A DNA stretch of 64,000 nucleotides, taken from assembly GCA_009792885.1 (NCBI GenBank), contig WMCF01000012.1, positions 14,905,183-14,969,182 of the forward strand, given 5' to 3'. The DNA comes from Eremophila alpestris peregrina (taxonomy: Eukaryota; Chordata; Aves; Passeriformes; Alaudidae). The notes under the pieces are model-generated. The model was not told the origin of the DNA. It worked only from the letters and a program-made list of their open reading frames with translations, and ran no database searches. Positions 43,101 to 58,100 of this stretch are shown here, piece after piece (the first letter of the stretch is position 1; every line of letters begins with the position of its first letter). The position numbers and the translations under genes were made by a program.

Positions 43101-46100
43101 AGTAGTAATCGAGAAATAGAAAGAACACCATTTTTCATCATAAGAACTGACAAACCATTTGGACAAAACCCAAATTAAAAATCCAAAACTAGAAGAAACT
43201 TCTCTCTCATGGGAATCTGATGTACATACATGGCATTTAACTTTTGCCTAAAACCTTGCACTTTCTTCTCAGCCTTGAGCCACTGTCCTCTCAGTTATCT
43301 GGGACCTTGCTTTGCTTCCCTATGCATGGTCTCCAGAGGAAACCAACCACCTGTTAAAGTATTTTGTGTCTTTTCCACACAACTGCTCAACAATCTGTCT
43401 CTCTGCTTCTTGTTGGAGAGAGCTGTGACTAAATGTTAGCCTGCTTACTTTCACGTCTCTTCACAGGAAATGTCTCCTCCTTATCACTGTTAACCTCAGG
43501 AAATTGTCCTTCAGTCCCCACTGCTTCTGCTTTGTGAAAGCAGGAAGCACTGTGATAAGCATAAATCCCACTGAGCTTTGCAGTTCACGTAAAGCGTGCT
43601 AGGATTTCCAGTGGAGAGCAGCAACAAGACCAGGTGAAATATAGTCCTAGCAATACCCTGGGGCAGAAGTTGCATGCTGAGAATATAAACTCACATGGTT
43701 TAAACTGTCTGGGTTTTCTGTGACATGTCAGTGAGTTGTTAACTCTGCAGCCCAGAGCTTGTAACTGAGAGACAGTCAGATATAATAATGGCATGGGACT
43801 GCCTTTTAATAAGACCTGCAAAATGGTGGGTTTTTTATTAATATTGGGGGTTTTTTAATTGGAGTTATTGTTTTTCCAAACTCTTTCCAAAAAATGTTAT
43901 ACATATAACAAAATGATATGTCATACTCTTATTGGGTATCTTGAATCTGAATGTCAGAATGGTACCAATAAAGCAGTATTAAAATATAAGTATTTAATTA
44001 ATATCTTAGAAAATGAATATTTGTCTTTCCAAACAGAAAATTTGAATTATATATAGATATGGAAGATTCCCAGCTTTACTTATTAGTATGGTATCAGAGA
44101 TGTGTATGAGCAAAACCTATGTTGAGTTTAAGCCCAGTGGTACAAAAGACTTGGACACCGAAATTTTGGGTATTATGAGAAAACATATAAAATCAGAACT
44201 TGAAAATGGGACATGGTTCAGAAGCACCTGAAAATTTGAATAGTCTTTATGTCCACACAACTTTTGTGGCACTTGGAGAGACTGCTTACATTTCCACCTC
44301 ACTTCTGGGATGGTTAGAGGCAACAAAAGTATGAGTGTTTCAGCCCATAAAGTTCTGAAATATGGGAGTGCCAATAATTTCTGTGATGCATTGCAGAATT
44401 TAAAATTCAAAAGGGTTCTAGTTCACAGTTTTTGGGATATTATGGGTTTGGATGACTGGATGTTTTGGAAGAATTAATGTATTAATTTAAAGTTCCTGTT
44501 TCTGGTAATGTTTCCTCTCTCTGTTGACTCTTCACCTTTGATATAAAATGACAACATCCACAACTATTTCTCTAGTAAGTGAGAATGCTGATTTAGCTAG
44601 GTTCCATCAGCTTGCTCAGTTTTGTCTGGTGAGAAGTATAAGAACCCAACTCATACATTTGAATGAAAGATAAAATGCTTTTATTGTCTGAGTTAACCTC
44701 ACCTGACAAAGCAAAACATGGTTTTGAGACCAGAGCTGCAGCTCCTGCTAGAAGGCATTTCATGACATAGATGTGAGCAGTTCTAATGAATATAGTGAAA
44801 GAGACTTTGTTCCTCTCACATCTACCACCTTCTTCCTCCCCAGAAAAAATCCTTTTAGGCATGCATACTTTTTCTTTCCCAACTTCCAGTTACATGGGTA
44901 GGAGGCAGAAAGGACGGGGAAAGGTGACTGAAATGTGCTGGTTAGTCCAGGTCAGCATTCTCCAGGCATGCTCCTTCATAATCCAGGTATTGCATTTTAT
45001 ATCATCTTTCTGTCTCCCTTCAGGACATTACTGAGGTTACTGCCTCTTTAGAAATGCTGACCTAACTAACTTCCACAGATGCATGTGATCTGCATGTTAA
45101 TTCACTCTTTGGTTTAAATGCAATTGGCAAAGATCCCAAGGGCTTCACAGGTGCAAGATCCTGGTTTAATACCTATTTATGTGACAGTCTAATGGGCTTC
45201 TGATTTCCAGGGGCTTTCTGCTAGCAGTGTAGAAAGGGAAGCAGAATTATAGCTCTTATGGTCATTAAGATAAGAGGTGTGAAAGGGATGACATACCTGA
45301 GAGCAGTAGCATCACATAGCATGGACAGGATCATGGAGGAGCTGTGCAGTTTAAGTGGGGAAAGGTCAAGTGAAAAATGGCAAAACTGTTCTGGTTAAAC
45401 ATCAGAATAAGCTTATGCTGCTCTACTTCACCACAAACACTGATTCAAAATACTTGAGAGTTTTAAGTAGAGTTGTGATGAAATAAAAGCTTATTATATA
45501 CTCATGAAAATCATAAGTAGTTGTGAATGAGTTAGGGATAAATAAAATCAACAGGTTTGGATTCTCCTAAGCAGAAGTTCTTACAACATTTAACAAATTT
45601 TTTTTTTTAGATTTTTAATCATAATTCTTTGCGTTTCTAATTGGTCCTAAGGTTTTTCTTTTGACTGCCTTGTAAACACCTCTTTTAATGTTTATTTGAA
45701 AACAGATGGTAATTTCCTTGCTGATTTACTCCATGCATTTTTCCCTTCCCACAGTGGATGATACAGTGGTCGCTATTCCCTATGGAAGCAGACAAGTTCG
45801 CCTCGTGCTGAAAGGACCTGATCATTTATGTAAGTAGAAGAAGTTGGTGTACACTTGATTAAGAAAGCCTTGGTAACCTGCAGTGCTCTGTTTACACAGT
45901 GGTGTCTTGTTCCCCTCTCTCAGATCACTGATTTCAACACACAGATGAGTCTTGCTCTCAGCAGTTTTCCTCACACACAGTTACCTCAGTGGTATACACT
46001 TTTCAAAGCAGACCTTGGCTAACAGTGCAGAGTTCTTTGCCCCTTCATAATTTTTCAGTCATTTCTGTTTGCTTATCCTTTGGTTGGTTCACTTGGTGTC

Positions 46101-49100
46101 AAGTGCTTTTGTTTGAAATTTATAAAATACATACCACTGAGTGAAGAAATATTGAGAAAAGTAAAGTGTAAGCTTCCCTGCAGCTCAGCTCAGCTGTCAA
46201 GCTGCTAATGACTTTAGCATGTTTCTATTATGGTCTTTGTTTCTCCCCTAGATACACATATGCAGTCACACCATGTGTGTGTACATGCACACACACACAC
46301 AATATCACACCCTAAAGATCTGAAACTGCATACAAAAACGAAACCTTGCTCTTTAGCTGTGATACTTCTCCAAGGAGTTAAGACCTCTGAGTTCTGCTAG
46401 CCCATGGCTAGAACGTTTCCTGCTTCAGCTGTGTATCCCAGTAGCTGTATATCCCTCTTGTCTGGGAGGAATCTCAGGATCTGAGAACACTCTGCTAGAG
46501 CTGAAGGCAAATGCATTTATTTCATGGAGCTCCCTCTCTCACATCTTCTAGTGCAGTAGCTGCTCACAAGCTTCTTCCTTTCTCATGCGCAGCGAATGAA
46601 TATTACAGTATTGGTAAATATGATTTACTGTCAAAATAAAACCCCAAACTCTACTGCTTGACCTCTCAGTAGCACATACTACTGTAAGATAAGTTGGGCT
46701 ATCCTTCTCTTTTCCCAAAAGCACAGACCATTTATGTCTTCTGTGTTTGTCAGTGTAGGTACAAAGATGAGTGTCAGCAAAGGTTTGAAACACCAAACAA
46801 TTTCACTGTCTTCATATTTTCTTTCACCCAAAGATTTTATACAGGATATCAAAATAAGGAATGGCTTACTAGTCCTGTAACTGTAGCTCCCTACTTGTGT
46901 TGAGAAACAGTGGGCTCTTCAGATTTAAAACTGTGGATAAAGACCAGCAAATTATAGGTTATAAACCAAGAAAATATATATTATGTTTTTATTAAAAGTT
47001 CAAATGCTGCCTGTACCTGAGTTTTAAGTGGCCCTTTGGGTATTCCTGAGCTGCTCCACTATGGGTGATATTACTTTCCGAGTACGTGACATTTACTCCT
47101 TCCTTCCTGTCTTCTTTTCCAATATAGATGTTCTCTTCCAAGGTAGAAAATGTTGTATTTTTGTTATCGTTTCAGTGAAATTGAGCTTTAAGACAGCTCA
47201 GAGAGAAATGAGATTTTAGCTGGAGAGATAGATCTAAAGCTTCACTCAGGTCATATCATATTTCATGACAAAAAGATTTGAATCAGCAAGGTCTGCCTCA
47301 GCCACTGGTTGAGATTTAGATTAACTGCTCTGTGTAAACATGAATAAGTCCAAATTTATCTCTTTCTTGTTTCAGATGTCTCCATGAATCTTTCTGTTCA
47401 CCCATCAAAGGATTTTACATATGTATGAGCGACAGTCAGTTGCAGGGGGAGGAAGTATTTTGCCCTGTGAACTTTGGTTGTGGGAGAAGTCAACAGGAGG
47501 CTGATTATACATACACAAGTTTTAAAACCATCTTTATTCCTGATGCATGCAGCCTCATCCAAAAACAAATAGATGGCCAAGGGCAGCACAAAGGAAGAGA
47601 CTGGTTTCACTTAAAACCGAGGCATTCATCTTTACAGTGTAAATTCTTAGTGTACTGCCCCAACAACTTCCTTCATTAATTCCCTTAATCCATTATGAAA
47701 AGTAGCCTAATTATTGCAATTACATTTTTCCCTAATTAGCAACTTAATATATGCAAATAAAACCTTTTTTTTTTTATATTTCATTTTTTTGGTCTTTGAA
47801 AATATATCCCCATCATAGATGAATAGTATGGCTTAACTGCCCCCTGTGTTGGAGGTTTTGTGCCTATATTCATAAATATACATTAAAGGTTTGCAGCTTT
47901 GCAACCTTTCATGATGAAATGCCCTGTCATTTTAAAATAACTACCAGAAACACTTTACTGGTGAATGTGCTGTAAAGCATAATCTAGAGTTGGTGGGGAG
48001 GCTAGCTGAATGATGAAACAGACCTACTTTCTGATTGTTGATTTCTACTTAGAAATTATCATTATTTTTAATGCAACAATCAGAAGTAGCTACTACAAAA
48101 CAGCACCTGAATTAATGTCCACTTTTGGGGAACTGTGACTATAGAGAGAGCCAGATGGAGAACTCAGCAGGGTTCAGCACCCACCTTCCCCTTCTATTCC
48201 CCTGGGATAGGTCATACTGCTTCTGCAGAGGAAATGGGATTGCTGTCATAGTGATCTTTCTTTCCTGGATATCCTGCTTTCAGTTACTTTTCTACCACAA
48301 CAACATGTGGTTAGTGACCCACCTTTGAACTGGAAGAGGGTACAGCAACTTAGCAGTGCTCATGGGCCAAGGTCTGAGTCACGCTCCACATAGGAGCGTG
48401 ACTTACAGAGGGTGAGTTAAAAAGCAGCAAACATGCCTAACAAGGAATGGATTAGTGTGTCTGAAAGAGAGTAAAAACATGACCTATAGGTGAGGAGGGG
48501 AATGTGAGCTAAAAATCGTAGGGTTGGACAAAGATGATAAGCAGATGGAAGAGAAAAAAGGAAAGGAAAGTGTGCAAATGCGAATAACTAGGGGGATATA
48601 ATTGCAATATTACTAATTTTTGCTGGGTTTTTTTCTGCTCTCACTTCAAATTTCAATGCTGTGATTTCCTTACAATTTCTCTCTGTTTTTCAGATTTGGA
48701 AATTAAGACTCTCCAAGGTGTGAAGAGTGAAAACAGCCTCAGCATCACTGGCTCCTTCCTTGTAGAAAATTCTAGCGTTGACTTCCAGAAGTTTCCTGAC
48801 AAAGAGATCTTAAGAATATCTGGGCCTCTTACTGCAGACTTTACAGTCAAGGTGAGGGTCATTGATATCTTAGAGCTACATAAAGTAAGACAAGATGCAC
48901 TGGGAAGATGAAAGATATTTTTCTAGATCCTAATTTTCCAGTAGATGTTTATCACAAAGCCTAATCAAGACTATCTCTTGAACTCTACATGTAATTCTTC
49001 ATAGTTGTATATTTGATGAAAGCCTCACTGGAAACTCCTCAGGAGAGACAAGACTATATTTATGTCGTGAAAGGCATAGCCAAATGTGCCCTAAAAAGAA

Positions 49101-52100
49101 AAGATTAACTCCTTTCAAGAAAAGACAGATTACTTTCTATATGCACTACTGAGAGACTTACAAATCAATGGCATGCAGTTTTCTTTGTTGGTGACAAGTA
49201 AAAAAATATATATTTGGCCTGTAGTTTGTTGAATGTATACGAGTGTAGTTGCACAGAAGACTCTAAAGAGAGTGAAGAGTCCAGTCCCCAAGCTCTAAAA
49301 TAAATGTAATAGCTTTGCTTGAGAAATCATGGTGTCATTTTGAAGTTCTGCTTTTTGTTGCACTGGCAGTAAGAGGAAAATTTTTTCTTCCCATTAGAGC
49401 ATTTCTATTCTTCCAGGTAATATAAAACACATTGCTGGAAGCAATGCATACATTCTGTGGGAAAACAAACATACAAAAATGAACATTTGGGAGTTGCAAT
49501 AAAATAAATCCTTTTCCAGTAGGTCCAAGGAACCTGAAGGATTTCAGCTGTAAAACTGCAAAACCTGTATCCTGGCCAGTACTATGTAAATTTTTCACTA
49601 CGAGACCCAGAGGTAGATGACATTTGCTTCAACCTTGAGCTAATGGCAACTAGAGGTTTGAACAGTGAACTGGAAAATGTCCTAAGTGATTGTCCTGGGT
49701 TGAGCTGAGCTGGGCCAGAATGGGTTAGCTTGGGAAGTAGCACAGTCCTGTAGACTGTCCCCTGCTCATCGTGGTATGTTAGCAGCTGAAAAAGCAAATT
49801 GCAATTTTCAGAACTCGTTCACAAGGACAAACTTGAGCTAAGCAATATGTTCCTTCCTCTTTAAATGGCAGAAGAAAAGTGCCTTACTAAAATAGCTGCT
49901 GCTCAATTCAAAATATCTGAAACTCATTTATCTCTTTTGCAGATGATACAGAGATGGCAAACATCAGTGCAATATTAACATATTTCTCACTTTGTTTTAT
50001 TTCTGCTGCCTGTGAATTTCTGGCAGCCTAGTTATATTTGTGGGAAACAGCTAATCATGTAGACCAATTGCCCTGAAATGGTAACAGGAGGATTGTACTC
50101 TTTTCCTTATATTTCCACTGTTGTCTTTTATGTTGTCTTTTCTGACAGGGAAAATACCTTTATCCCTTAGCGCTTACATTTCCTTCTCTATCAAAACAAG
50201 GTAAGAAATGCTGCTTAAATAAAAGGAGTACCCTGTTTAAATGATGACCAATATGAGTGTACAAGTTGGCTAGGCATGGGCAGAATAGACACTGCTGAAC
50301 TGAGATTAATCTTTTGAGTTCTGCTATGTGTCTGCACCTTTGACAGTCAGAATAACGTGAATCATTAGGTTTTAAATATGTTGTCATTTTTGGATATAGA
50401 AAAATACACCAAGAACTCCCAACCAACTGTTCATGGTTGTAGGATCATTTCTAAGATTAGAATTAGATTTTGCATTGGATTAGCCACTGAACATTCTCTT
50501 ATCTTGAATCACAGTTTTTTAATCAACAGCTAGAGAAGACACTTCAGCTATTACTCCACGCAACAAAGATATTAATCTGCACTGTTTACCAGTTTTCTAG
50601 CCAGTTTTTTTCTTTTGGATATTTATTTTGTTAGATTTTACCAGGTATAAGCATGCACAGATGAGTGTACAGATGCACGCAACCCAAGATGCTGCGTCTC
50701 ATTATGGCAGACTTGGAAATTCCTTTACATACTTGCTTTATTCATGGTGATTTTGCCTTCAGGTTTTGAAGCTGAAGTACTCCCCTTAAAAAAATCAGAT
50801 AAAATATTTCTCTGTGGTATTAGTAAGCTTTCCTTACAAAGTGGGATCTCTCTGGGTGTCAAGATTTACTTTCCTGGGAAAAGGCAGATTTATATGGAAA
50901 CAGTTCTAAATTAATTTGTAGATGTAGCAGAATTCTAGTTTCAGAATTGTTGTCTCCAGAATTATTCTTGTAATCCTTTTCACTTGACCCTGAATGCTCT
51001 TATTCAGGCAGGTCAAATGGGTATAATTCAGAAGTAGAAACTCTACATGAGAGTTGACTCTTAACTTTCTTTATCCATAACACAGGGGGCTTTAAAATTG
51101 CAAGAAGAAACCTCATGCTGCTCCTGGAGGAGCTAAGTTGTAAAATTACTGGTTTTCTTTACTGTGTAATAGTCAATTAAGAGTGTGCCATTCCTCTTGG
51201 CAATCTTTTCACAAGATGTGTAAATAGTAAAAATAATTCAGTAAAACAGCTGTATTTAAAAGAAAAAGGTGTTACCACAAAATTGAAGGAGGAGCAAAGT
51301 TTTTGATGTTCTTATTTTTTATATTGATCATTTGAGAATTGTAAGTCTCCACAGTTAACTTTAATTTTTTGAAAGTTTTACTGGAAAACATGCCAGTAAA
51401 CGTAAATCTCACTAGAACTACATTTCCTAAATTCTGATGATTTCTCTGTTTTGATGTTTCCAGTACAAAATTCTGGTTCATGTGAATAGAAATGCCTCTT
51501 TCCTGTAAGAAAAATGTGTTGTGTTTGTTATAATCCTGAAGAAATGAAAGTCCATTTTCGTTTGTAAATCTGTGTCTGTGATCTAAAGAGCAACAATATC
51601 ACACAGGGGGACACGCTCTTTAGGGCAGAGCTGCCCTGATCTGCTCTTTTGCCAGTGTCATATTTGTTCACTTGTCTGTGCTAAAACATCTCCTCTGTTG
51701 GTGCTGTACATTTCAGACCCTAGACAGAGAATCTTGGGGTGCTTGGTTCATGTCATACGTCTCCTCTCCTTTGAGCTGGATGAAGCAGTACTGTCAGATG
51801 GGGTCTACAGATCACCACATAATGAGAAGGAACAGCCATCACCAGATGAGTGTAAATGTGGAATATATTAGTGGCAGGTGTATGGGAAACACCAGTAGGG
51901 TCTGCCAGTGAAGGGTGAGCTAGGCAAAGTGCAGTCTGTTGGGGTCTGCTGCACAGGCTGATTGTTGCACAGCTAGGGCACTACCCCTGTGGCTGAGTTG
52001 TGAGCCGGCAAAGACCAGTGGGTTTAAAACAAGTTCTAGTGAAGGGTAATATCTAGGCTTGGGTTTGGTTTGGATTGTAGGCCTAGATCTAGGCTAGACT

Positions 52101-55100
52101 ATGTTTATGTTGGTTTTAAATCCCTGGTATCAATGGGGGTTCATTCATAGTGCCTGTCCAGACCAAGTTCTTTGCATGAGGGATGCATAAAGTTGGATTG
52201 CACAAATGTTTGTCTGGAGACTTTTAGGGGTGTTTGGGTTAGGATTGCATTGTATTAATGTTTTCTGTAGTGCTATGGCTGACAAGCCTTGGCTAAGGGC
52301 TGCTGCCAGGAGAGACTGTCTGGCACTTTTTTTTGTGCTGGTGGCTGGGGTGTGCTGCTGGCTGATTTAGAAATGGTGTGGACTGGGTTCACTTGGGCAG
52401 AGTTACTGCTGAAATTAGGGTTTTGGCCACCAACTGTCCAAAAAATCATAAAATGCGTCTGAAATGTGGATGCTGAATTATACAGCACTCTAGAGCTAGC
52501 CAGATGACTGTTGGATCAGCTGCATCTAGCACTGGCAGAAAGTGCTGCTGAGATAAATGCATTTGATGGCAGTCCAGGTTAGCAAATGAAAATAATGTTG
52601 GGACTTAGTCTAGACTTCCTGGGACTTGCAAGGGCATGCAGGAGATAATGCATCTACAGGCAGCCAGCTGGCAGAGAGGTTGTAAGCCTCGTCAGTATAG
52701 GGCCAGGGCTGGATTAGTTACTTTGAGCAAGGAGCACACAATGATTTACTTTGTGGCATGAAATAAATTACTTCAGCATTCGCTTTAAGGCCTAGGCCAA
52801 ATGATGCAAATTTGCTCTAGCAACAAAGAGCTACTCTTTATGGTTCACATATTGTTGGATATTTGAGGTATTATCATATTAGGATTGGGAGTGAAGACAG
52901 TAAGGATCTTCTGTGCAATTTAGTTCTGACGCTGGCAGACGTTTCCAGAAGAGATTATACCTCAAATATGGGAGAAGGCTTCCTGTCAGGTGGGAAGTGG
53001 TGAAGAATCCTGGAAGCCCTGACAGCTTGGTGTTCCTGGAAGTAGGTGAGATAGAATTAAGGCTGAGTGCACAGAAATAGTAATAAAGTTTAGTGTGACT
53101 GATTCAGTTTTTGTGCAAGCAAGATAAACTCACTGAAAGACTTTGCTTCATTCTAGAGGAGATCAATATTGTCAATTTGTTGTGAAACTAAAGTACCTCT
53201 TGAGATATGTGGCTTCCTGAGGTAATTTTGGCACATTGCAGATTGGATTTAGCTGGAAGCATGTCTGCATCAATGGCTTTTATCAACCTTTGTTTGCATT
53301 CAATACTTCTTTTCTTTTAGTAATAGTCATAAAAATCACCCAGTCTGATTTCCCAAAATTCAAAAAAAAAAAAAAAATTACACAGTTTTTGTCATAAATT
53401 CTAGGTCAAACTCACAAGTAATGACCAGCCTGAAAAGAGATGTAATCATTAATTAACTAGATCTTTTGACAAATTCAAGAAATTTCTTTTTTCTATTTTG
53501 GCAAATGAGGTGAAATTTATGGGAAAAAAAGTTATTTTCAAAACAATGTACAGTTTTTATTTCATATGAACTTTTTTTTGTTCAGCATAAATTCTTTAAA
53601 TTAATAGTATGTAGAACATGATCATTCTCCTAATCAATATATTTGACCTTTAAGCCATGCAATGACTTCCAAAATGAATGATACATTGTCTAAAGTAGGG
53701 AACACATCTCATTGTTCAAACCTTGGTGCAACACTTTCACTGATTCCTTCTGGTTTTCCACTCTGAGAAACAGGAAATTATTACTACTGTTTAGCTCCTG
53801 TCTCCTTTGCTTCTGCTTATCCCATATCTCTCTCATCATCACTTGCCTCTCTCCTAGTGTCTGCATAGACTCATAGCATGGCTTGTGTTGCAAGAAGCCT
53901 CAATGATTCTCTAATTCCAACTCCCCTGCCATGTGCAGCAACACCTTCTACTAGATCAACTTGCTCAAGGTTACATCTAGCCTGGCCTTGAACACTTCCA
54001 AGGGTAGAACATCCACAATTTCTCTAGGCAACATTTTGCAGCATCCAACCATGTTCATACAAAATAATTTCTTCCTAATAACTAAACTAAATCTACCTTC
54101 TTCCAGTTTAAAACAATTATCCTTCATCCTGTCATGCCCTTGTCAAAAGCCTTTCTCCAGCTCTCTTGTAGTCCCCTTTAGGTACAGAATGGCTCCTGTA
54201 AGATGTATTTGGAGCAAATTCCCCAGGCTGAACTACCCCAACTGTCTTGATTCCTTAAGAACCTAAAAATGAAACAACACACACTTTCGAAATAATATTA
54301 GTCTAGGAGGTAATGTGAAGGCTGGTCTTTATTGGAGGCCTCCAGGGGCAAATATGAAAAAAGCCCACCCACAATGGCGTGAATACAGATTTATAAGTTT
54401 AGCAAATTAGTATCTTTAACAAAAATCACAAATTAGGAGCAGAAGTCGTGGTAAAGTCAAAGCCCCTTCTAAATCCCCCAGTCCAAGCCCCCCCTAAATC
54501 TTCCCCTCTCAGATAAGACCTAAACTTTGTTGATGAAAATGTGTCTCAAATAGCTGGTTTTTAGCCTTGGTTCCCAGAAAAAGCCAAGATAGGATAGCTG
54601 CTTTGGAATGTGTTTTGTCTTTCTGCCTAGGAAAGTACTGAAGCTAAATTGCAATAATAGGCTACAACACTACAGATCAGTGTCCTTCTTATGTCCTACT
54701 CTATTTAATTGTTACTTTTTTTTTCAAAGATGGGCCATAAAATGTTTATCCTTATTTCCATTCTCTGTCCTTTTCCTGGTTTCACTGTGATTATACAGTC
54801 ACAATTTTTTAAAATACACACAAACATGTAACTTGCGACTATGTTTAATTACATAGATGTATATTTTGAAAGATTATATTTGCTATAAATGGATCTATAG
54901 TTTAATAAAATGTAATGAAAATATTTAATATCTATTTTATACGAAGAGGTAACTGTACATAAATATATATGTTAAAAAGGAGTGAACTTACACCCTACAA
55001 TTACTTGAAAAGAAATTGTAATGAGTTGGGGGTCAGTCTTTTCTCCTAGATAACAAGTAATAAGACAAAAGGAAAAGGCCTAAAGTTGTGCCAGGGGAGC

Positions 55101-58100
55101 TTTAGATTGAATACTAGAAAAAATTTCATTGCCAAAAGGCTGATTAAGCATTTGAACAGTCTGCCCAGGGAAGTAGTGGAATCACCAACCCTGGAAGAAT
55201 TCAAACACTGAGTAAATGTGGTGCTTAGACACATGGTGTAGTAGTGAACTTGGCAGTATCAAGTTAGTGTTGGACTGGATGATCTAAGAGGTCTTTTCCA
55301 ACCTTAATAGTTTTATGATTCTATACACATAATAATCAGGACAAATGGATTCTACCTGGCTGTGTACTTTTCTCACTTTTTTCTTCCTTTCTGCAAAATC
55401 CTATTGATGTTTTTAACTGTTGCTGCACACTGACCTGATATTTTCCGAGGAATATCTAAAACAAACCTATTACCATTCTGAATAGTAAAAGCTAATGTGG
55501 ACCACAGTTTTGTATATCATTAGCATATATAATTAATTGGTGTTTCCCCTAGGCATTATTTCTTTTTTTACTGAACTTGAATTTTAGTCCGTCAAAACTT
55601 TGAGTGCTTTCACAGATGGTTTCAGTTTTAGGCACTGTTCATAAGTTTTTTCATTAGCAAACTTGGTAATCTCATGGTTGACCCTTTATCCTGGTCATCT
55701 GAGCATCTGGCTAACAGCTCATGCTGCAGCACATATCCCTGAGGGATTCCACAGTCCCCCATCCATTGCAAGAGCAGGTAATCTTACCTAGTCATCAGTT
55801 CATGGGAGGATCTTCTGGGAGGTTCTGTCTAGGAGCTTTGGTGAAGGACCTAGAAAAAAAAATAGAATAATAAAACTGCCTTTATTTTTTTGACAAAATC
55901 TACCAGAATGCTCAGAAAAAATTACCTTTCTCAGGGTACACTTGAATTGCTGTTCTCTTTTTACATTCTATCTAATCACCCAATAACTGAGCTAGAAGAT
56001 ATGGGACTCAATTTTTGCTCATATAGTCATGAAGCACCTTCTGAAAACTGTGACAAATTTCTATCTATATTTATGTGGTTTTTAACCCTAGGTTATGTAT
56101 GTAAGTAGACTGAATATGATAATATGTGGCTTGGAGTTGGGACTCCTGTGCTCAACCACTACACCATTTGAAACTACTGGACAGATGCTGTTTGGATCTG
56201 AAGATGTGTTATCATTGATTTTACATACGTCTTTAAAATACTGCTGATCTAAAATGCACTGGCAGGCTTTAAGGCAGGACAGCTTCTTAGACATGTACTT
56301 TTCTATTCCTCTGAAAAAAATGCTATTTGTAATTATTTATTTTCTTATTCTGTAGTTTTTTGTTTACATAGATCTCTCACAAATCAGTCACTTTTTAGTT
56401 CTGTGGAGGCTTGGTGCCAACTTTGTTCGGTTTTTAACATTTTAACAATTTGTGTGTATGTGGCAAAAAAGCCCTTTCGAGTTGTTAATTCCATTTTTAT
56501 ACAGTATCTATCTTGATAGGGTCCTCTTTTTACATTAATTTCTTAGATATTGCCATCCAATAAATTAAGGTTAATAAATATTCTGCAGATCTAATAAATT
56601 AAGGTTAATAAACTGCAGTGACAGTTAAGGTGGCTTGTTTGAAGGTGAATTCTCTCACCCTGGGAGCATGTTGATGGTGGTGAAATGGTCTTTCCAAAAT
56701 GACTGGGATGGTGGTATGACAGCAGAGATGCAGCACTTCTGGTTTTGGTGTATTTGAGGTTGCCTTTGTTTCCACGGAATGGTTTTAGTCTTCTCATTTG
56801 AGAAACATCCATATTTGACTGCACTTACTTGTGGATTCTCTACAGCTGGTTAATTGTTATAGCTGCTACTACAGGTTCCATTACTGCCAGCTATCCTAGC
56901 CAATCCACTGCAGTGATTTTCTCTTTTTTCCTTCTCTTAGGCAGAATTATGGAACTGATAAAAGATTTGAAACTTCTAGTTTTCTATTTTTGCTTTGTGA
57001 GAGAATTAATCTAAAGGCTTTTTAATACACTCATCACCTACAGGAATATTGTTTAATCCAAGATTTGGGCAAGTGAGCAAGTTCAACTCAGAGATAGTTT
57101 GTAAAATACGTAAATCAGTGATAAGGTAAGTTCAGAGTGATTTCTCTGGCTGATTTAAAGGCTTAAATAGACAAGCAACAGATGGAGCTGACTTTCACAA
57201 GAGAGACAACCCTAAAACCCCACTGATCCAACACTATCACAATCAGGGGATGCGAATGCAGAAGTGGAAAGTAGAACACGTTCCCTGGACCTCGAGGGCA
57301 GGGGTCCTTTCAGCATTCCAAAGAAAATGACAAGGCAAACTCAGAGACACTGGTGTAGTCCGGTCTTAAAACATACGCTTGAAAGCCTTCAGCATCTCTC
57401 ATTATTTACATTTTATGTACCTTTTATGTATTATAAACAAGCTTGTCAACTTATTTTCCCATGACACTGTCTGGCTTCTATTTCCTTCATGAGCAAATTA
57501 TTATCAGCAAGAAGTCTCTTATAAATCGTCCTTTATTTTTTGGTGCAAGATAGCACTACATACAACTAGCAATACTGAAGCACTCTAGGCAGAATACTTT
57601 TTATACTGACATGAGAAGCACAACATTACATTTGTCAGTTTTCTCATTAATTACTTTAACTAGTATCAATCTGATGATTTGGTATTTGGAACTTGCAGAA
57701 AGCATTCAGAATCTGGAATTAGAGTAATCTGTTAGAACTTTTCTAATAAGCATGGTGGCATGGAGCTGGGTTGTAGTAGACCAGATCAAACCAGTCAAAA
57801 CAGACAAAATTTGCTGGAGTACTTCCAGAGGAGGACAACAAAGCTGGTGAAGGGTCTAGAGAGTGAGTCCTGTGAGGAGTGGTTGAGGGAGCTGGGGTTG
57901 TTTATCCTGGAGGAGGCTCAGGGGTGACCTTATCATTCTCTACAACTCCCTGAAAAGAGGATGCAGCCAGGTGGGGGTTGGTCTCTTCTCCCAGACCACC
58001 ACTGACAAGACAAGAGGACACAGGCTTGAGCTTTACCAGGGGAGGCCCAGGTTGAACATCAGGAAGAACTTGGAAGGGTGGTCAGCCTTTGAAGTCATCT

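Larger units (their letters stand above)
39935..45754 (+). other. ADAMTSL1: ADAMTSL1 intron of 5.8 kb with assembly gap
   Basis: GT donor and CCCACAG acceptor. It contains the N gap and (GGGAA)n at 41 kb, a 24-bp palindrome (42.07 kb) and a small 12-bp tandem (CTGTCTGGCTGT twice, 40218-40242). I recognised no CR1 or LTR. Confidence 0.9.
45830..48693 (+). other. ADAMTSL1: ADAMTSL1 intron of 2.9 kb
   Basis: GTAAGT donor and TTTTTCAG acceptor. It holds a (TG)4 ... (CA)n patch (46274-46301) and a hairpin at 48.4 kb. No transposon was recognised. Confidence 0.9.
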
